DNA of 64,000 nt from Aliikangiella maris. GTDB lineage: Bacteria > Pseudomonadota > Gammaproteobacteria > Enterobacterales > Kangiellaceae. Positions 26,594 to 35,176 of the stretch are shown here, piece by piece. The stretch's first letter is position 1. Every line of letters begins with the position of its first letter. Position numbers and translations under genes: made by a program. The stretch is taken from assembly GCF_040719265.1 (NCBI RefSeq), contig NZ_JBFDAH010000012.1:1-64000 (forward strand), in the 5' to 3' direction. A model generated the notes under the pieces. That model had not been told where the DNA came from and searched no databases. It worked only from the letters and a program-made list of their open reading frames with translations.

Positions 26594-28242
26594 ATGGCTC
26601 AGATCTCACGCTTGATGTATTAAAACGCCATGGAGTCGACTGTGTGTTTGGCTATCCCGGCGGAGCAATAATGCCAATGTATGATGCACTGTATAACCAC
26701 CCATTAAAACACTACCTTTGCCGTCAGGAGCAAGGTGCTGCGTTTGCTGCACTCGGATATGCCAAGTCGACGGGGAAACTTGGAGTGTGTATAGCGACAT
26801 CTGGGCCTGGGGTAACCAATCTGGTTACAGGGCTAGCTGACGCTACGGCTGATTCAGTGCCTGTATTGGCGATTACGGGCCAGGTTGCAACACCATTGAT
26901 GGGAACCGATGCCTTTCAGGAAATTGACGTTCTGGGGCTTTCGTTGGCGGTTACCAAGCATGCATTTCAGGTTACGGATGTCAACGAGCTGGAAAGTACC
27001 TTAAATAAAGCGATCGATATTGCTTTGAGCGGCCGACCTGGTGCGGTTCTGGTTGATATACCCAAAGATATTCAGTTGGCAGAGATCCACTCTAAGCCCT
27101 TATTAACTGAACTGGAAACTGTGGCGGATGTAAATGAGCTATCAATTGCCAGAGCTCAAAAATTATTGCAAGACTCGCAAAAGCCCGTTTTGTATGTTGG
27201 TGGTGGGGTAACACTGGCTGATGCTGTTGGTGAGATACGCGAATTTGTTAAACAAACCCAGATGCCCAGTGTGTCTACTCTTAAAGGGCTGGGGTCTTTA
27301 GATATTAATGATGATGCGTATCTTGGCATGATAGGGATGCATGGTACAAAAGCCGCTAATCTGGCCGTACAACAATGTGATTTGTTAGTTGCCGTTGGCG
27401 CAAGATTTGATGACAGGGTGACCGGAAAACTTGCTGAATTTGCGCCGAATGCTCAAGTAATACATTTAGATATTGACGCAGCGGAAGTGAATAAACTGCG
27501 CTTGGCAAATGTTGCTTTGAAAGGAAACTTTAAAACTTGTTTACCAAAATTATCTGCTCCTTTGTCGATAGAAAATTGGCGAAATGAATGTAAAAGCCTG
27601 ATTGAAAAATATGGATTTAAATATATCCAAAATGCGCAAAGTCCGATTGAACAAATCGATGCGCCATCAATGCTCAATGAATTAAGTGAGTTGTTACCTG
27701 AAAGTTCTGTGGTAACAACCGATGTGGGCCAACACCAGATGTGGGTGGCCCAACATATGAAATTTAAAAATCCAAAAAATCTGTTAACCAGTGGGGCGCT
27801 GGGAACAATGGGATTTGGTTTGCCAACGGCTATTGGCGCACAAGTTGCTAGAGCCGCTGACTGTGTAGTTGCCGTTACTGGCGACGGCTCTTTTATGATG
27901 AATATTCAAGAATTAGGAACAATAAAAAGATTTTGTTTGCCGGTAAAAATTTTGCTGATAGACAATTCTAAACTTGGCATGGTAAGACAGTGGCAGTCTC
28001 TATTTTTTGATAAGCGTTTTAGTGAAACAGACTTATCTGATAATCCTGACTTTGTAAAACTGGCAAATGCTTTTGATATTCAAGCGGAAACAATTACCCA
28101 ATCAAAAGAGGTAACGGCAGGACTTAAACGAATGCTTGAATCAAGTGGTGCTTACTTATTACATGTGAAAATCGATGAGGACCAATACGTGTGGCCATTG
28201 GTGCCGCCAAATACAGCAAATCAAATGATGCTAGAGGGGTGA
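26590..28242 (+). CDS. ilvG: acetolactate synthase II large subunit
   Basis: Thiamine-diphosphate enzyme making acetolactate or acetohydroxybutyrate, the first common step of Val/Leu/Ile synthesis. The 550 residues match E. coli IlvG throughout: FGYPGGAIMPMYDALY, catalytic Glu47 in CRQEQGAAF, GTDAFQEIDVLGLS, the FAD-region GARFDDRVTGK and the diphosphate motif GDGSFMMN at about 431. The frame is intact, unlike ilvG of E. coli K-12. First structural gene of ilvGMEDA; its ATG overlaps the upstream Ile-rich ORF, and an AGGTGGGG ribosome site lies inside that ORF. ilvM follows after 7 bases. Confidence 0.97.
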   Translation: MNGSDLTLDVLKRHGVDCVFGYPGGAIMPMYDALYNHPLKHYLCRQEQGAAFAALGYAKSTGKLGVCIATSGPGVTNLVTGLADATADSVPVLAITGQVATPLMGTDAFQEIDVLGLSLAVTKHAFQVTDVNELESTLNKAIDIALSGRPGAVLVDIPKDIQLAEIHSKPLLTELETVADVNELSIARAQKLLQDSQKPVLYVGGGVTLADAVGEIREFVKQTQMPSVSTLKGLGSLDINDDAYLGMIGMHGTKAANLAVQQCDLLVAVGARFDDRVTGKLAEFAPNAQVIHLDIDAAEVNKLRLANVALKGNFKTCLPKLSAPLSIENWRNECKSLIEKYGFKYIQNAQSPIEQIDAPSMLNELSELLPESSVVTTDVGQHQMWVAQHMKFKNPKNLLTSGALGTMGFGLPTAIGAQVARAADCVVAVTGDGSFMMNIQELGTIKRFCLPVKILLIDNSKLGMVRQWQSLFFDKRFSETDLSDNPDFVKLANAFDIQAETITQSKEVTAGLKRMLESSGAYLLHVKIDEDQYVWPLVPPNTANQMMLEG

Positions 28243-28249
28243 GAGTAAA

Positions 28250-28507
28250 ATGAATCAACACGTAATCAGGATAAAAGCTTATAATGAGGCGACAACTTTG
28301 GAGCAGCTTTTGCGAGTTGTAAGATATCGTGGTTTTAAAGTTGATCGTATTTCGATGAATGTAGAACCCAAAGAGCAGACTGTTGATATTTTAGTCTGCG
28401 TTAAAAGCAAAAGACCAATTAGTCTTTTAGAAAATCAATTAATGAAGCTGGTCGATATTACCAATGTTTGCATTGAGGAGTCATCGGCCATTCAAGCACA
28501 AATGTAA
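28250..28507 (+). CDS. ilvM: acetolactate synthase II small regulatory subunit
   Basis: An 85-residue ACT-domain partner of IlvG. It aligns with E. coli IlvM over its length (TLEQLLRVVRYRGFKV and LENQLMKLVDITNV). The small subunit is needed for full activity of the holoenzyme. A GAGAG ribosome site precedes the ATG, and the gene is 7 bases after ilvG and 34 before ilvE, so all are in one transcript. Confidence 0.93.
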   Translation: MNQHVIRIKAYNEATTLEQLLRVVRYRGFKVDRISMNVEPKEQTVDILVCVKSKRPISLLENQLMKLVDITNVCIEESSAIQAQM

Positions 28508-28541
28508 ATCTACTATTTTTTAATTTAAGAGGAAAATAAAA

Positions 28542-29468
28542 GTGGCAACTAACAATCCTGAATTTATTTGGTTTAACGGTGAACTCAAACCTTGGCAAGA
28601 AGCACAAGTGCATGTTTTAACTCACGCAATACATTATGGTTCTTCAGTCTTTGAAGGGATCCGTGTCTATGATACGCCAAATGGGCCACAGGTTTTCCGC
28701 TTAAAAGAACATGTACAACGACTGTTTGACTCAGCAAAGATTTATCGAATGGAAGTGCCTTTCGATTTTCAGACTATTTCTGATGCTTGTAAACAAGCCG
28801 TAGCGGCTAATGGTTTAGCAAGTGCCTACCTTAGACCGATTGCATTTTATGGCAATGTTGGTTTAGGGCTGACTCCTCCACGCGTGCCGGTTGATGTTGC
28901 GATTGCGGCATTTCAGTGGGGAGCTTACTTGGGAGAAGAAGGTTTGGAAAACGGCGTGGATGTTTGCGTGACTTCATGGAATCGTTTAGCACCTAATACT
29001 ATGCCAACTGGTGCCAAAGCGGGCGGTAATTATCTATCTTCGCAATTAATTTCAATGGAAGCGAAGCGTCACGGCTATCACGAAGGTATTGCAATGGATA
29101 TCAACGGCATGATCAGTGAAGGGGCTGGCGAAAATTTATTTATCATTCGTGATAATGTGATTTTTACTCCACCATTATCTGGTTGTATTTTGCCGGGTAT
29201 TACAAGAAACACAGCAATTACTTTAGCAAAGAAATTCGGTTATGAAGTTCGTGAAGAGTTGATAGCCAGAGAGTCACTGTATCTGGCTGATGAAATTTTC
29301 ATGACAGGGACTGCGGCAGAAATTGTTCCAGTAAGAAGTGTGGATCAAATTGCTGTTGGCAGTGGTAAAAAAGGTGAGATAACCGACAAAATGCAAAAAG
29401 CGTTCTTTGGCTTATTTGACGGATCAACCACTGATGAATGGGGTTGGTTGGAGCCAGTAAACTCATAA
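28542..29468 (+). CDS. ilvE: branched-chain amino-acid aminotransferase
   Basis: PLP enzyme for the last transamination in Ile, Val and Leu synthesis. The 308-residue sequence is a class IV aminotransferase closely resembling E. coli IlvE: HYGSSVFEGIR near 31-41, PLP lysine K159 in GAKAGGNY, the class IV signature from EGAGENLF onward, and FMTGTAAEIVPVRSVD. The start codon is GTG 28542 with AAGAGGAAAA 8 bases upstream. Third structural gene of the ilv operon. Confidence 0.97.
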   Translation: MATNNPEFIWFNGELKPWQEAQVHVLTHAIHYGSSVFEGIRVYDTPNGPQVFRLKEHVQRLFDSAKIYRMEVPFDFQTISDACKQAVAANGLASAYLRPIAFYGNVGLGLTPPRVPVDVAIAAFQWGAYLGEEGLENGVDVCVTSWNRLAPNTMPTGAKAGGNYLSSQLISMEAKRHGYHEGIAMDINGMISEGAGENLFIIRDNVIFTPPLSGCILPGITRNTAITLAKKFGYEVREELIARESLYLADEIFMTGTAAEIVPVRSVDQIAVGSGKKGEITDKMQKAFFGLFDGSTTDEWGWLEPVNS

Positions 29469-29494
29469 ACTAATTGATTAATAAGGGGATAGAA

Positions 29495-31342
29495 ATGCCT
29501 AAGTTAAGGTCTGCAACAAGTACTCAAGGACGACGCATGGCAGGTGCTCGCGCATTATGGCGAGCGACTGGTATGAAAGAATCGGATTTTGGTAAACCGA
29601 TTGTCGCAGTTGTTAACTCATATACACAATTTGTACCGGGGCATGTTCATTTAGCTCCAATTGGAGAATTGGTAGCAAATCAAATTCAAGAGGCAGGTGG
29701 TGTTGCCCGCGAATTTAACACGATTGCCATCGATGATGGGATCGCAATGGGACACGATGGCATGCTTTACAGCTTGCCATCTCGTGATTTGATTGCTGAC
29801 TCTGTTGAGTATATGGTTAATGCACATTGTGCTGATGCCATGGTTTGTATTTCTAACTGTGACAAAATCACTCCCGGAATGTTAATGGCCGCGCTTCGGC
29901 TAAACATTCCTGCTATTTTTGTTTCGGGTGGCCCGATGGAAGCCGGAAAAACCGCTCTCAGTAATCAAATGATCAAACTCGATTTGGTTGATGCGATGGT
30001 GCATGCGGTCAGCGATGAAACTTCAGATGAAGAAATGGAACAAGTTGAAAAGTCAGCCTGTCCAACCTGTGGTTCTTGCTCTGGAATGTTTACCGCTAAC
30101 TCAATGAACTGTCTTGCTGAAGTTTTAGGATTGGCGTTGCCGGGTAATGGCAGTGTTTTGGCAACTCACTCTGATCGAAAAACCCTATTTGAAACGGCTG
30201 GTAAGCGTATTGTTGACTTATGTACACGCTATTACAAACAAGATGATGAGTCTGTTTTACCACGTTCCATTGCGACTAAAGATGCCTTTGAAAATGCGAT
30301 GGTGCTTGATATCGCTTTTGGTGGTTCAACAAATACAGTATTACATTTGCTAGCGGCAGCTCAAGAAGCAAAAGTTGATTTTGATATGACCGATATCGAC
30401 CGGCTTTCCCGCATTGTGCCACATCTTTGTAAAGTCGCACCTTCGGGTAATAAGTATCACATGGAAGATGTTCATCGTGCCGGTGGCGTAATGGGAATTT
30501 TAGGCGAACTGGAACGCGGCAATTTATTAAAAACTGACTGTTTGCATGTTGCCGAAGGCACACTAAAAGAAACGATTGCCAAGTGGGATGTAAAAACCAC
30601 AGATGATCAGGCGGTTAAAGATTTTTATCGCGCGGGACCTGCGGGTATTCGTACAACCAAGGCAATGAGTCAAAGTTGTCGCTACGATACGCTAGATGAT
30701 GATCGTGAAAAAGGTTGTATACGTACGGTTGAAAAAGCTTATCGAAAAGATGGCGGTTTAGCAGTATTGAAAGGTAATCTGGCGGAAAATGGTTGTATTG
30801 TTAAAACCGCTGGTGTTGATGATTCCTGTTTAACCTTTGAAGGACCAGCCAGGGTATTTGAAAGTCAAGACTCGGCGGTGCAAGCGATTATTGGTGATCA
30901 AATTAATCCCGGTGATGTAGTAGTTATCCGTTATGAAGGTCCACGAGGTGGTCCAGGTATGCAGGAGATGCTGTATCCAACCAGTTACTTAAAAGGTAAA
31001 GGGCTTGGCGAGAAATGCGCATTGATTACCGATGGACGTTTCTCTGGTGGTACTTCAGGATTATCAATTGGTCACGTTTCTCCCGAAGCGGCAAGCAAAG
31101 GTGTGATTGGCCTGGTTGAAGAAGGCGATATTATATCAATTGATATTCCAACTCGTGATATTACACTAAGAGTTTCTGATGAAGTTTTAGCTGAGCGTAG
31201 AGAAGCGCGTGAAAAAATTGGCTGGAAGCCTGCACAACCGAGAGTACGTAAAGTCTCGGCCGCACTAAAAGCTTATGCTTTATTAGCGACCAGTGCTGAT
31301 CTTGGTGCCGTACGTGATTTAAGTAAACTCGATGGGGAGTAA
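29495..31342 (+). CDS. ilvD: dihydroxy-acid dehydratase
   Basis: Iron-sulfur enzyme that dehydrates dihydroxy acids to 2-keto acids in Ile/Val synthesis. The 615 residues match E. coli IlvD closely. Cluster and active-site motifs are CISNCDKITPGM (C122, K124) and CPTCGSCSGMFT (C189, C192, C195); DGRFSGGTSGLSIGHVSPEA lies near the C-terminus. I start at ATG 29495, preceded by AAGGGG; an in-frame ATT at 29474 would add seven unrelated residues. It ends five bases before ilvA. Confidence 0.97.
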   Translation: MPKLRSATSTQGRRMAGARALWRATGMKESDFGKPIVAVVNSYTQFVPGHVHLAPIGELVANQIQEAGGVAREFNTIAIDDGIAMGHDGMLYSLPSRDLIADSVEYMVNAHCADAMVCISNCDKITPGMLMAALRLNIPAIFVSGGPMEAGKTALSNQMIKLDLVDAMVHAVSDETSDEEMEQVEKSACPTCGSCSGMFTANSMNCLAEVLGLALPGNGSVLATHSDRKTLFETAGKRIVDLCTRYYKQDDESVLPRSIATKDAFENAMVLDIAFGGSTNTVLHLLAAAQEAKVDFDMTDIDRLSRIVPHLCKVAPSGNKYHMEDVHRAGGVMGILGELERGNLLKTDCLHVAEGTLKETIAKWDVKTTDDQAVKDFYRAGPAGIRTTKAMSQSCRYDTLDDDREKGCIRTVEKAYRKDGGLAVLKGNLAENGCIVKTAGVDDSCLTFEGPARVFESQDSAVQAIIGDQINPGDVVVIRYEGPRGGPGMQEMLYPTSYLKGKGLGEKCALITDGRFSGGTSGLSIGHVSPEAASKGVIGLVEEGDIISIDIPTRDITLRVSDEVLAERREAREKIGWKPAQPRVRKVSAALKAYALLATSADLGAVRDLSKLDGE

Positions 31343-31347
31343 GTGAA

Positions 31348-32883
31348 ATGCAACCAGTCTCTGCAGCACAACTTGATACTGGAATGGACTACCTGCGCCG
31401 GATTTTATTAGCACCGGTGTATGATGTCGCCAAAGAAACTGATTTAACATTTCTGTCGCGACTGTCAAAGGAACATGAAAATCAAATTTACCTGAAGCGT
31501 GAAGATCAGCAGCCAGTGCACTCATTTAAATTACGAGGGGCCTATACTAAACTGGCAGCGCTTAGCAAAGAGAAGCGCGCGTTAGGTGTTGTTGCTGCAT
31601 CGGCTGGTAACCATGCACAAGGTGTTGCTTTGTCTGCCCAAAAACTGGGTATCAAAGCAACCATTGTTATGCCGATTACTACCCCAGAAATTAAGGCGCA
31701 CAGTGTGCGCCGCTTAGGTGCCGAAGTAAAATTAATCGGCACCAGCTTCAATGAAGCAAACAATGCAGCAATTGAATTGGCCAATCAAACAGGCAGTGTT
31801 TTTATTCCGCCGTTCGACGATAAAGATATTATTGCCGGGCAAGGCACTGTCGGAAAAGAGATTTTACAACAGGCTCCTGATAGCGATGTTGTTTTTGTTC
31901 CCGTTGGTGGCGGCGGTTTGTTGGCAGGTGTTGCTGTGTATTTAAAACAGTTAAAACCCAGCATTAAAATTATTGGTGTTGAAGCAGAAGACTCGGCGTG
32001 TTTGACTGCAGCATTAGCCGAACGTAAACCTGTATCATTACAAAGTGTTGGTTTATTTGCTGACGGCGTCGCAGTAAAGCGAATTGGTGATGAAAGTTTT
32101 CCGGTAATCAATGCATTTTGTGATCAGGTTATTACTGTCACCAATGATGAAATCTGTGGTGCAATTAAAGAAATTTTTGAGCATACAAGAGTGATTGCTG
32201 AACCTGCGGGAGCACTATCGTTAGCTGGACTGATACGTTACACACAAACCAGTCAAGGCAATGAAAAATTAGTGGCTATTTTAAGTGGCGCCAATATGAA
32301 TTTTCATACCTTGCGCTATGTTTCCGAACGCTGCGAGCTGGCAGAAAAAAAAGAAGCGGTGCTCTCGGTTTCTATCCCAGAAATTAAAGGGAGCTTCAAA
32401 CGTTTTTGTCAAATTATCGGTGGTCGGGTTATTACCGAATTCAACTATCGATTCAGCGATAAACAGCGAGCTAATATATTTGTTGGTATTAAGCTAACTG
32501 AAGGCGATGAAGAGCTGCAAACGTTGATCAATACGCTGCGTGAACACTACGAAGTGGAAGACTATACCGATAATGAACTGGCTAAACTGCATATTCGCTA
32601 TATGGTTGGGGGCCAAAGTCCAGTAAAACTCAATGAGCGTGTATTTCAATTTGAATTTCCTGAGTATCCTGGTGCTTTAGAATTATTTTTAGAAACGCTT
32701 GGTGAAGACTGGAATATTACGTTGTTTCATTATCGTAACCATGGCTCCGCAATTGGTCAGGTTTTAGCAGGGTTTGATGTACCTGAGAGTGAGCAGTTAA
32801 GTTTTTTTCGTCATCTTAAAGCGCTTAATTATAGCTTTAAAGAGGAAACTAATAACGGTGCATTCAAACAGTTTTTACAATAG
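31348..32883 (+). CDS. ilvA: threonine ammonia-lyase (threonine deaminase), biosynthetic
   Basis: Deaminates threonine to 2-oxobutanoate, the committed step to isoleucine; normally inhibited by isoleucine. The 511 residues comprise a PLP catalytic domain with lysine K61 in HSFKLRGAY, SAGNHAQGVA and the glycine loop PVGGGGLLAG, and a C-terminal region (about 330-505) with two ACT-like regulatory domains, each with FPE/FCQIIGG-type elements. Presence of both ACT-like domains implies allosteric control. GGGAG stands before the ATG. Last gene of ilvGMEDA. Confidence 0.97.
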   Translation: MQPVSAAQLDTGMDYLRRILLAPVYDVAKETDLTFLSRLSKEHENQIYLKREDQQPVHSFKLRGAYTKLAALSKEKRALGVVAASAGNHAQGVALSAQKLGIKATIVMPITTPEIKAHSVRRLGAEVKLIGTSFNEANNAAIELANQTGSVFIPPFDDKDIIAGQGTVGKEILQQAPDSDVVFVPVGGGGLLAGVAVYLKQLKPSIKIIGVEAEDSACLTAALAERKPVSLQSVGLFADGVAVKRIGDESFPVINAFCDQVITVTNDEICGAIKEIFEHTRVIAEPAGALSLAGLIRYTQTSQGNEKLVAILSGANMNFHTLRYVSERCELAEKKEAVLSVSIPEIKGSFKRFCQIIGGRVITEFNYRFSDKQRANIFVGIKLTEGDEELQTLINTLREHYEVEDYTDNELAKLHIRYMVGGQSPVKLNERVFQFEFPEYPGALELFLETLGEDWNITLFHYRNHGSAIGQVLAGFDVPESEQLSFFRHLKALNYSFKEETNNGAFKQFLQ

Positions 32884-32904
32884 TCTAAAAGTATTAAACT
32901 GCCA

Positions 32905-32939
32905 TACCAGTTTGCCGGGTTGAGTAAGCTGGTACTTTT
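32905..32939 (+). terminator. likely ilv operon terminator
   Basis: Nine-bp stem TACCAGTTT/AAGCTGGTA with one G-T pair and a 12-base loop, followed by CTTTT, 21 bases past the ilvA stop. Confidence 0.6.
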
Positions 32940-33333
32940 CGCAATAAATTAAAATTTCAGTTGTTATTAAAATAACGTGTACATATAGGGAAATTACAAA
33001 AACTAATCCACTCTTCTATTCTATTATACGAATTTATCAGAAAGACTGATGATTGTTATAAATAAATAAAATAGTTTATCATGCATATTCAACTTAGTGT
33101 CTGCCGACGAATGCAGTGTTAGCTGTATGGATTTAACAGTTTAGAAAAACAACGTAAACAGATTAATAAAGAGGATTGATATATGACTTGCTTATTAACT
33201 GGTATGAAAAAAAATTTCCATATTAATTGTGTTATCGCTTTTTAAAATTGCAACTTGTTTTTTAGTTAAATCAACGGTAGACCATCATAGCTAAACTGCA
33301 AAGTATCGCGTTAATAAGGAGTAGATTTTATCA
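32940..33333. other. gene-poor start of an accessory island
   Basis: AT-rich region without a supported full gene. A 20-codon ATG frame at 33183, preceded by AGAGGA, starts like a signal peptide (MKKNFHINCVIAF) but ends early; a one-base shift would extend it only slightly, so it may be a gene remnant. AAGGAG at 33316 serves the next gene. Confidence 0.4.
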
Positions 33334-34134
33334 ATGTGGATTTTTGATGGGGTAATCACCTCTACATGCAATAACTGTGGAAATAAACAAAATACTCACG
33401 CTTCAGATTTTAGTATTGATAACTGTGGTGGGGATTATAAGGAAAATGGAATGGGCGTTCAAAATAATTATCAGCTTCTATTTGAGTTTGATTGCCCCAA
33501 GTGTCATAGTGATATTACTTTAGACTTTTATGCTACAGAATACCCAGTAAATGTTTTGAGTAACGTTGTTAATCACTCAAACGGTGCATCTTGTTTAAAC
33601 CAGCCTTATATAACTTATCTTGATGATGAGGTTATCTATACTTTCCCAGAACCAGAATTAATCATTCCTGAAAACCGTATTATTACTGATATTAATTTCA
33701 TTCGCGCAAATATCCCAGATTTAATCCGTTTTTTAGCGCAAAACCCACAGCAGATATACTTGTTAACGCCAAGAGAATTTGAAGAAATTATTGCCGAAAT
33801 ATTTAGAGCAAAAGGGTTTGAGGTAACATTAACGGCGCAAACAAGGGATGGGGGAAAAGATATCATTGCAATACAAAGAAGTGAGCTGGGAATTGATACC
33901 AAGTATTTTATCGAATGTAAAAAGTATGCTTCTGATAATAAAGTTGGTGTTGAAATTGTCAGAGCTTTGCATGGCATTAAGAACACCTTGAATGCACCCA
34001 ATAAGGTAATACTTGCTACAACATCAAGCTTCACTAGTGGCGCATTAGATTTTGTACAGAATCATACGCCAAGTACATGGGATATAACACTCAAAGATTA
34101 CAGCGATATACTACAATGGATGAAAACATATTAA
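33334..34134 (+). CDS. Mrr-type restriction endonuclease-like protein with N-terminal zinc ribbon
   Basis: A 266-residue probable DNA-cleaving protein. The C-terminal half (about 145-262) is a PD-(D/E)xK Mrr-cat domain: REFEEIIAEIF (E151 region), GFEV, D176 in GGKDIIAI, and E194-x-K196 in FIECKKY. The N-terminal half carries CNNC (C12, C15) and CPKC (C54, C57), consistent with a zinc ribbon. Mrr-type enzymes often cut modified DNA or act in phage defence; here no partner methylase or helicase is adjacent, so it may be a solitary nuclease. AAGGAG precedes the ATG by 13 bases. Start of a small accessory cluster. Confidence 0.82.
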   Translation: MWIFDGVITSTCNNCGNKQNTHASDFSIDNCGGDYKENGMGVQNNYQLLFEFDCPKCHSDITLDFYATEYPVNVLSNVVNHSNGASCLNQPYITYLDDEVIYTFPEPELIIPENRIITDINFIRANIPDLIRFLAQNPQQIYLLTPREFEEIIAEIFRAKGFEVTLTAQTRDGGKDIIAIQRSELGIDTKYFIECKKYASDNKVGVEIVRALHGIKNTLNAPNKVILATTSSFTSGALDFVQNHTPSTWDITLKDYSDILQWMKTY

Positions 34135-34226
34135 ATATAAAAATTAATAATTATCGTTGTTAGCGTGGTTTCTAGTAAGTGCTGATTCTTAGCAAAATAC
34201 TGCGTAAAAAAATTAACGGAATACCT

Positions 34227-34649
34227 ATGATGGAAAATTTTCTAGAAATTGAATACATTAATGATAACCCGTCAAAAATTAGAGTAAAAGCATCTAATGG
34301 TTATTATGCTGGGTTTTGTGAAACCTATATTAATCGCAATTGGTTCAGAACATTTAGTGAAAAGCTAAAGCGCTTTCCTCACGAAGTGAGTGAAGTTGTC
34401 TTTGAGTCTGAGCCTGGATTAGGTGAAAAAGCAACGTGTTATATTAAAGTGTATTTAAAAGATAAGTTGGGCCATGTTAATTTATGCGTCGCATTGAAAT
34501 ACGGAGTACATTCATATGAAGCAATTGGTGAGTCAAAGTTCATAATAGATTGTGAGCTTTCTCAACTCGATTCTTTTTCAAAATCTTTAGATAAAGCACT
34601 GAACTCTGATCATTGTTTTGTTAAATTAATTGGGTCGGAATATATTTAA
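34227..34649 (+). CDS. protein of unknown function
   Basis: About 141 residues; I prefer ATG 34227 with ACGGA before it over the in-frame GTG at 34179. There is no signal peptide or membrane helix. Predicted content is mixed alpha/beta with VKASNGYYAGFCETYINRNW near the N-terminus and a long C-terminal helix. It resembles small cytoplasmic proteins of accessory islands but I recognise no family. It lies 92 bases after the Mrr-like gene on the same strand; whether the two act together is unknown. Confidence 0.65.
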   Translation: MMENFLEIEYINDNPSKIRVKASNGYYAGFCETYINRNWFRTFSEKLKRFPHEVSEVVFESEPGLGEKATCYIKVYLKDKLGHVNLCVALKYGVHSYEAIGESKFIIDCELSQLDSFSKSLDKALNSDHCFVKLIGSEYI

Positions 34650-34689
34650 TGGCTTATTTTAAGCATTATTAAGGGAGCAAAATTAACAC

Positions 34690-34790
34690 GTGGTTCAATA
34701 ACAAGTTGAATCGAACGAATACTTATGTTTTAGCGTAAAGAGCATGTAAAATTAGTCGAGTAATATACTTTCTCATGACTATTGAACCAC
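34690..34790. repeat. 11-bp inverted repeat bounding 79 bases
   Basis: GTGGTTCAATA at 34690-34700 is repeated exactly in inverse orientation as TATTGAACCAC at 34780-34790, between the unknown gene and the ABM gene. The interior has no coding frame. It could be a long-looped hairpin, a tiny mobile or cassette-like element, or operator halves. Confidence 0.5.
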
Positions 34791-34821
34791 AACGCATATC
34801 GTAACAAAGGAGAGAAATTTG

Positions 34822-35109
34822 ATGGGTGCTGTCGTAATTGTAAATATTGAGGCCAAGCTCGGCAAATCTACTGAAGCGCTTGAAGTAATAAAAAAGAGTC
34901 AACAGCTTTGTCTTTCAACCGATGGCTGTGCCGATTTTAAAATATTGCAAAGTCAGGAAGATAAGCATAAGTTTTCGTTTGTTGAACGTTGGGTTTCAGC
35001 CGAAACTCACAAAGCATTTGTTGAACAATTGATGAGTGACGAAGCATTTGTTGCGAGTATGGACGTCTTTACATCGGGTCCTGAAATTGCCTATTTTGAT
35101 GAAGTGTAA
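34822..35109 (+). CDS. antibiotic biosynthesis monooxygenase (ABM)-fold protein
   Basis: A 95-residue dimeric alpha/beta-barrel-type protein. The pattern is that of ABM-domain proteins: first strand AVVIVNIEAKLGK, CLSTDGCADFKILQSQEDKHKFSFVERWVSAETHKAFVEQ with the conserved E-W pair, and a C-terminal strand. Members include quinol monooxygenases and heme-degrading enzymes, but many have no known substrate. ATG 34822 is preceded at 8 bases by AAGGAGAG; the TTG just before it is not needed. Last gene of the accessory block, convergent with the chemoreceptor gene. Confidence 0.82.
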   Translation: MGAVVIVNIEAKLGKSTEALEVIKKSQQLCLSTDGCADFKILQSQEDKHKFSFVERWVSAETHKAFVEQLMSDEAFVASMDVFTSGPEIAYFDEV

Positions 35110-35176
35110 GTGATTGGTGAGAGAATGCATCACATTAACTGTAGTTGTCATTGTATCAATTTTTAGCGGTATAAAT

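Noticed and set aside
33100..34822. Integron-like attC sites between the small accessory genes
   Set aside because: GTTAGC-like bits occur near 33119 and 34159, but none fits the GTTRRRY core with a paired inverse core, so an integron is not supported.
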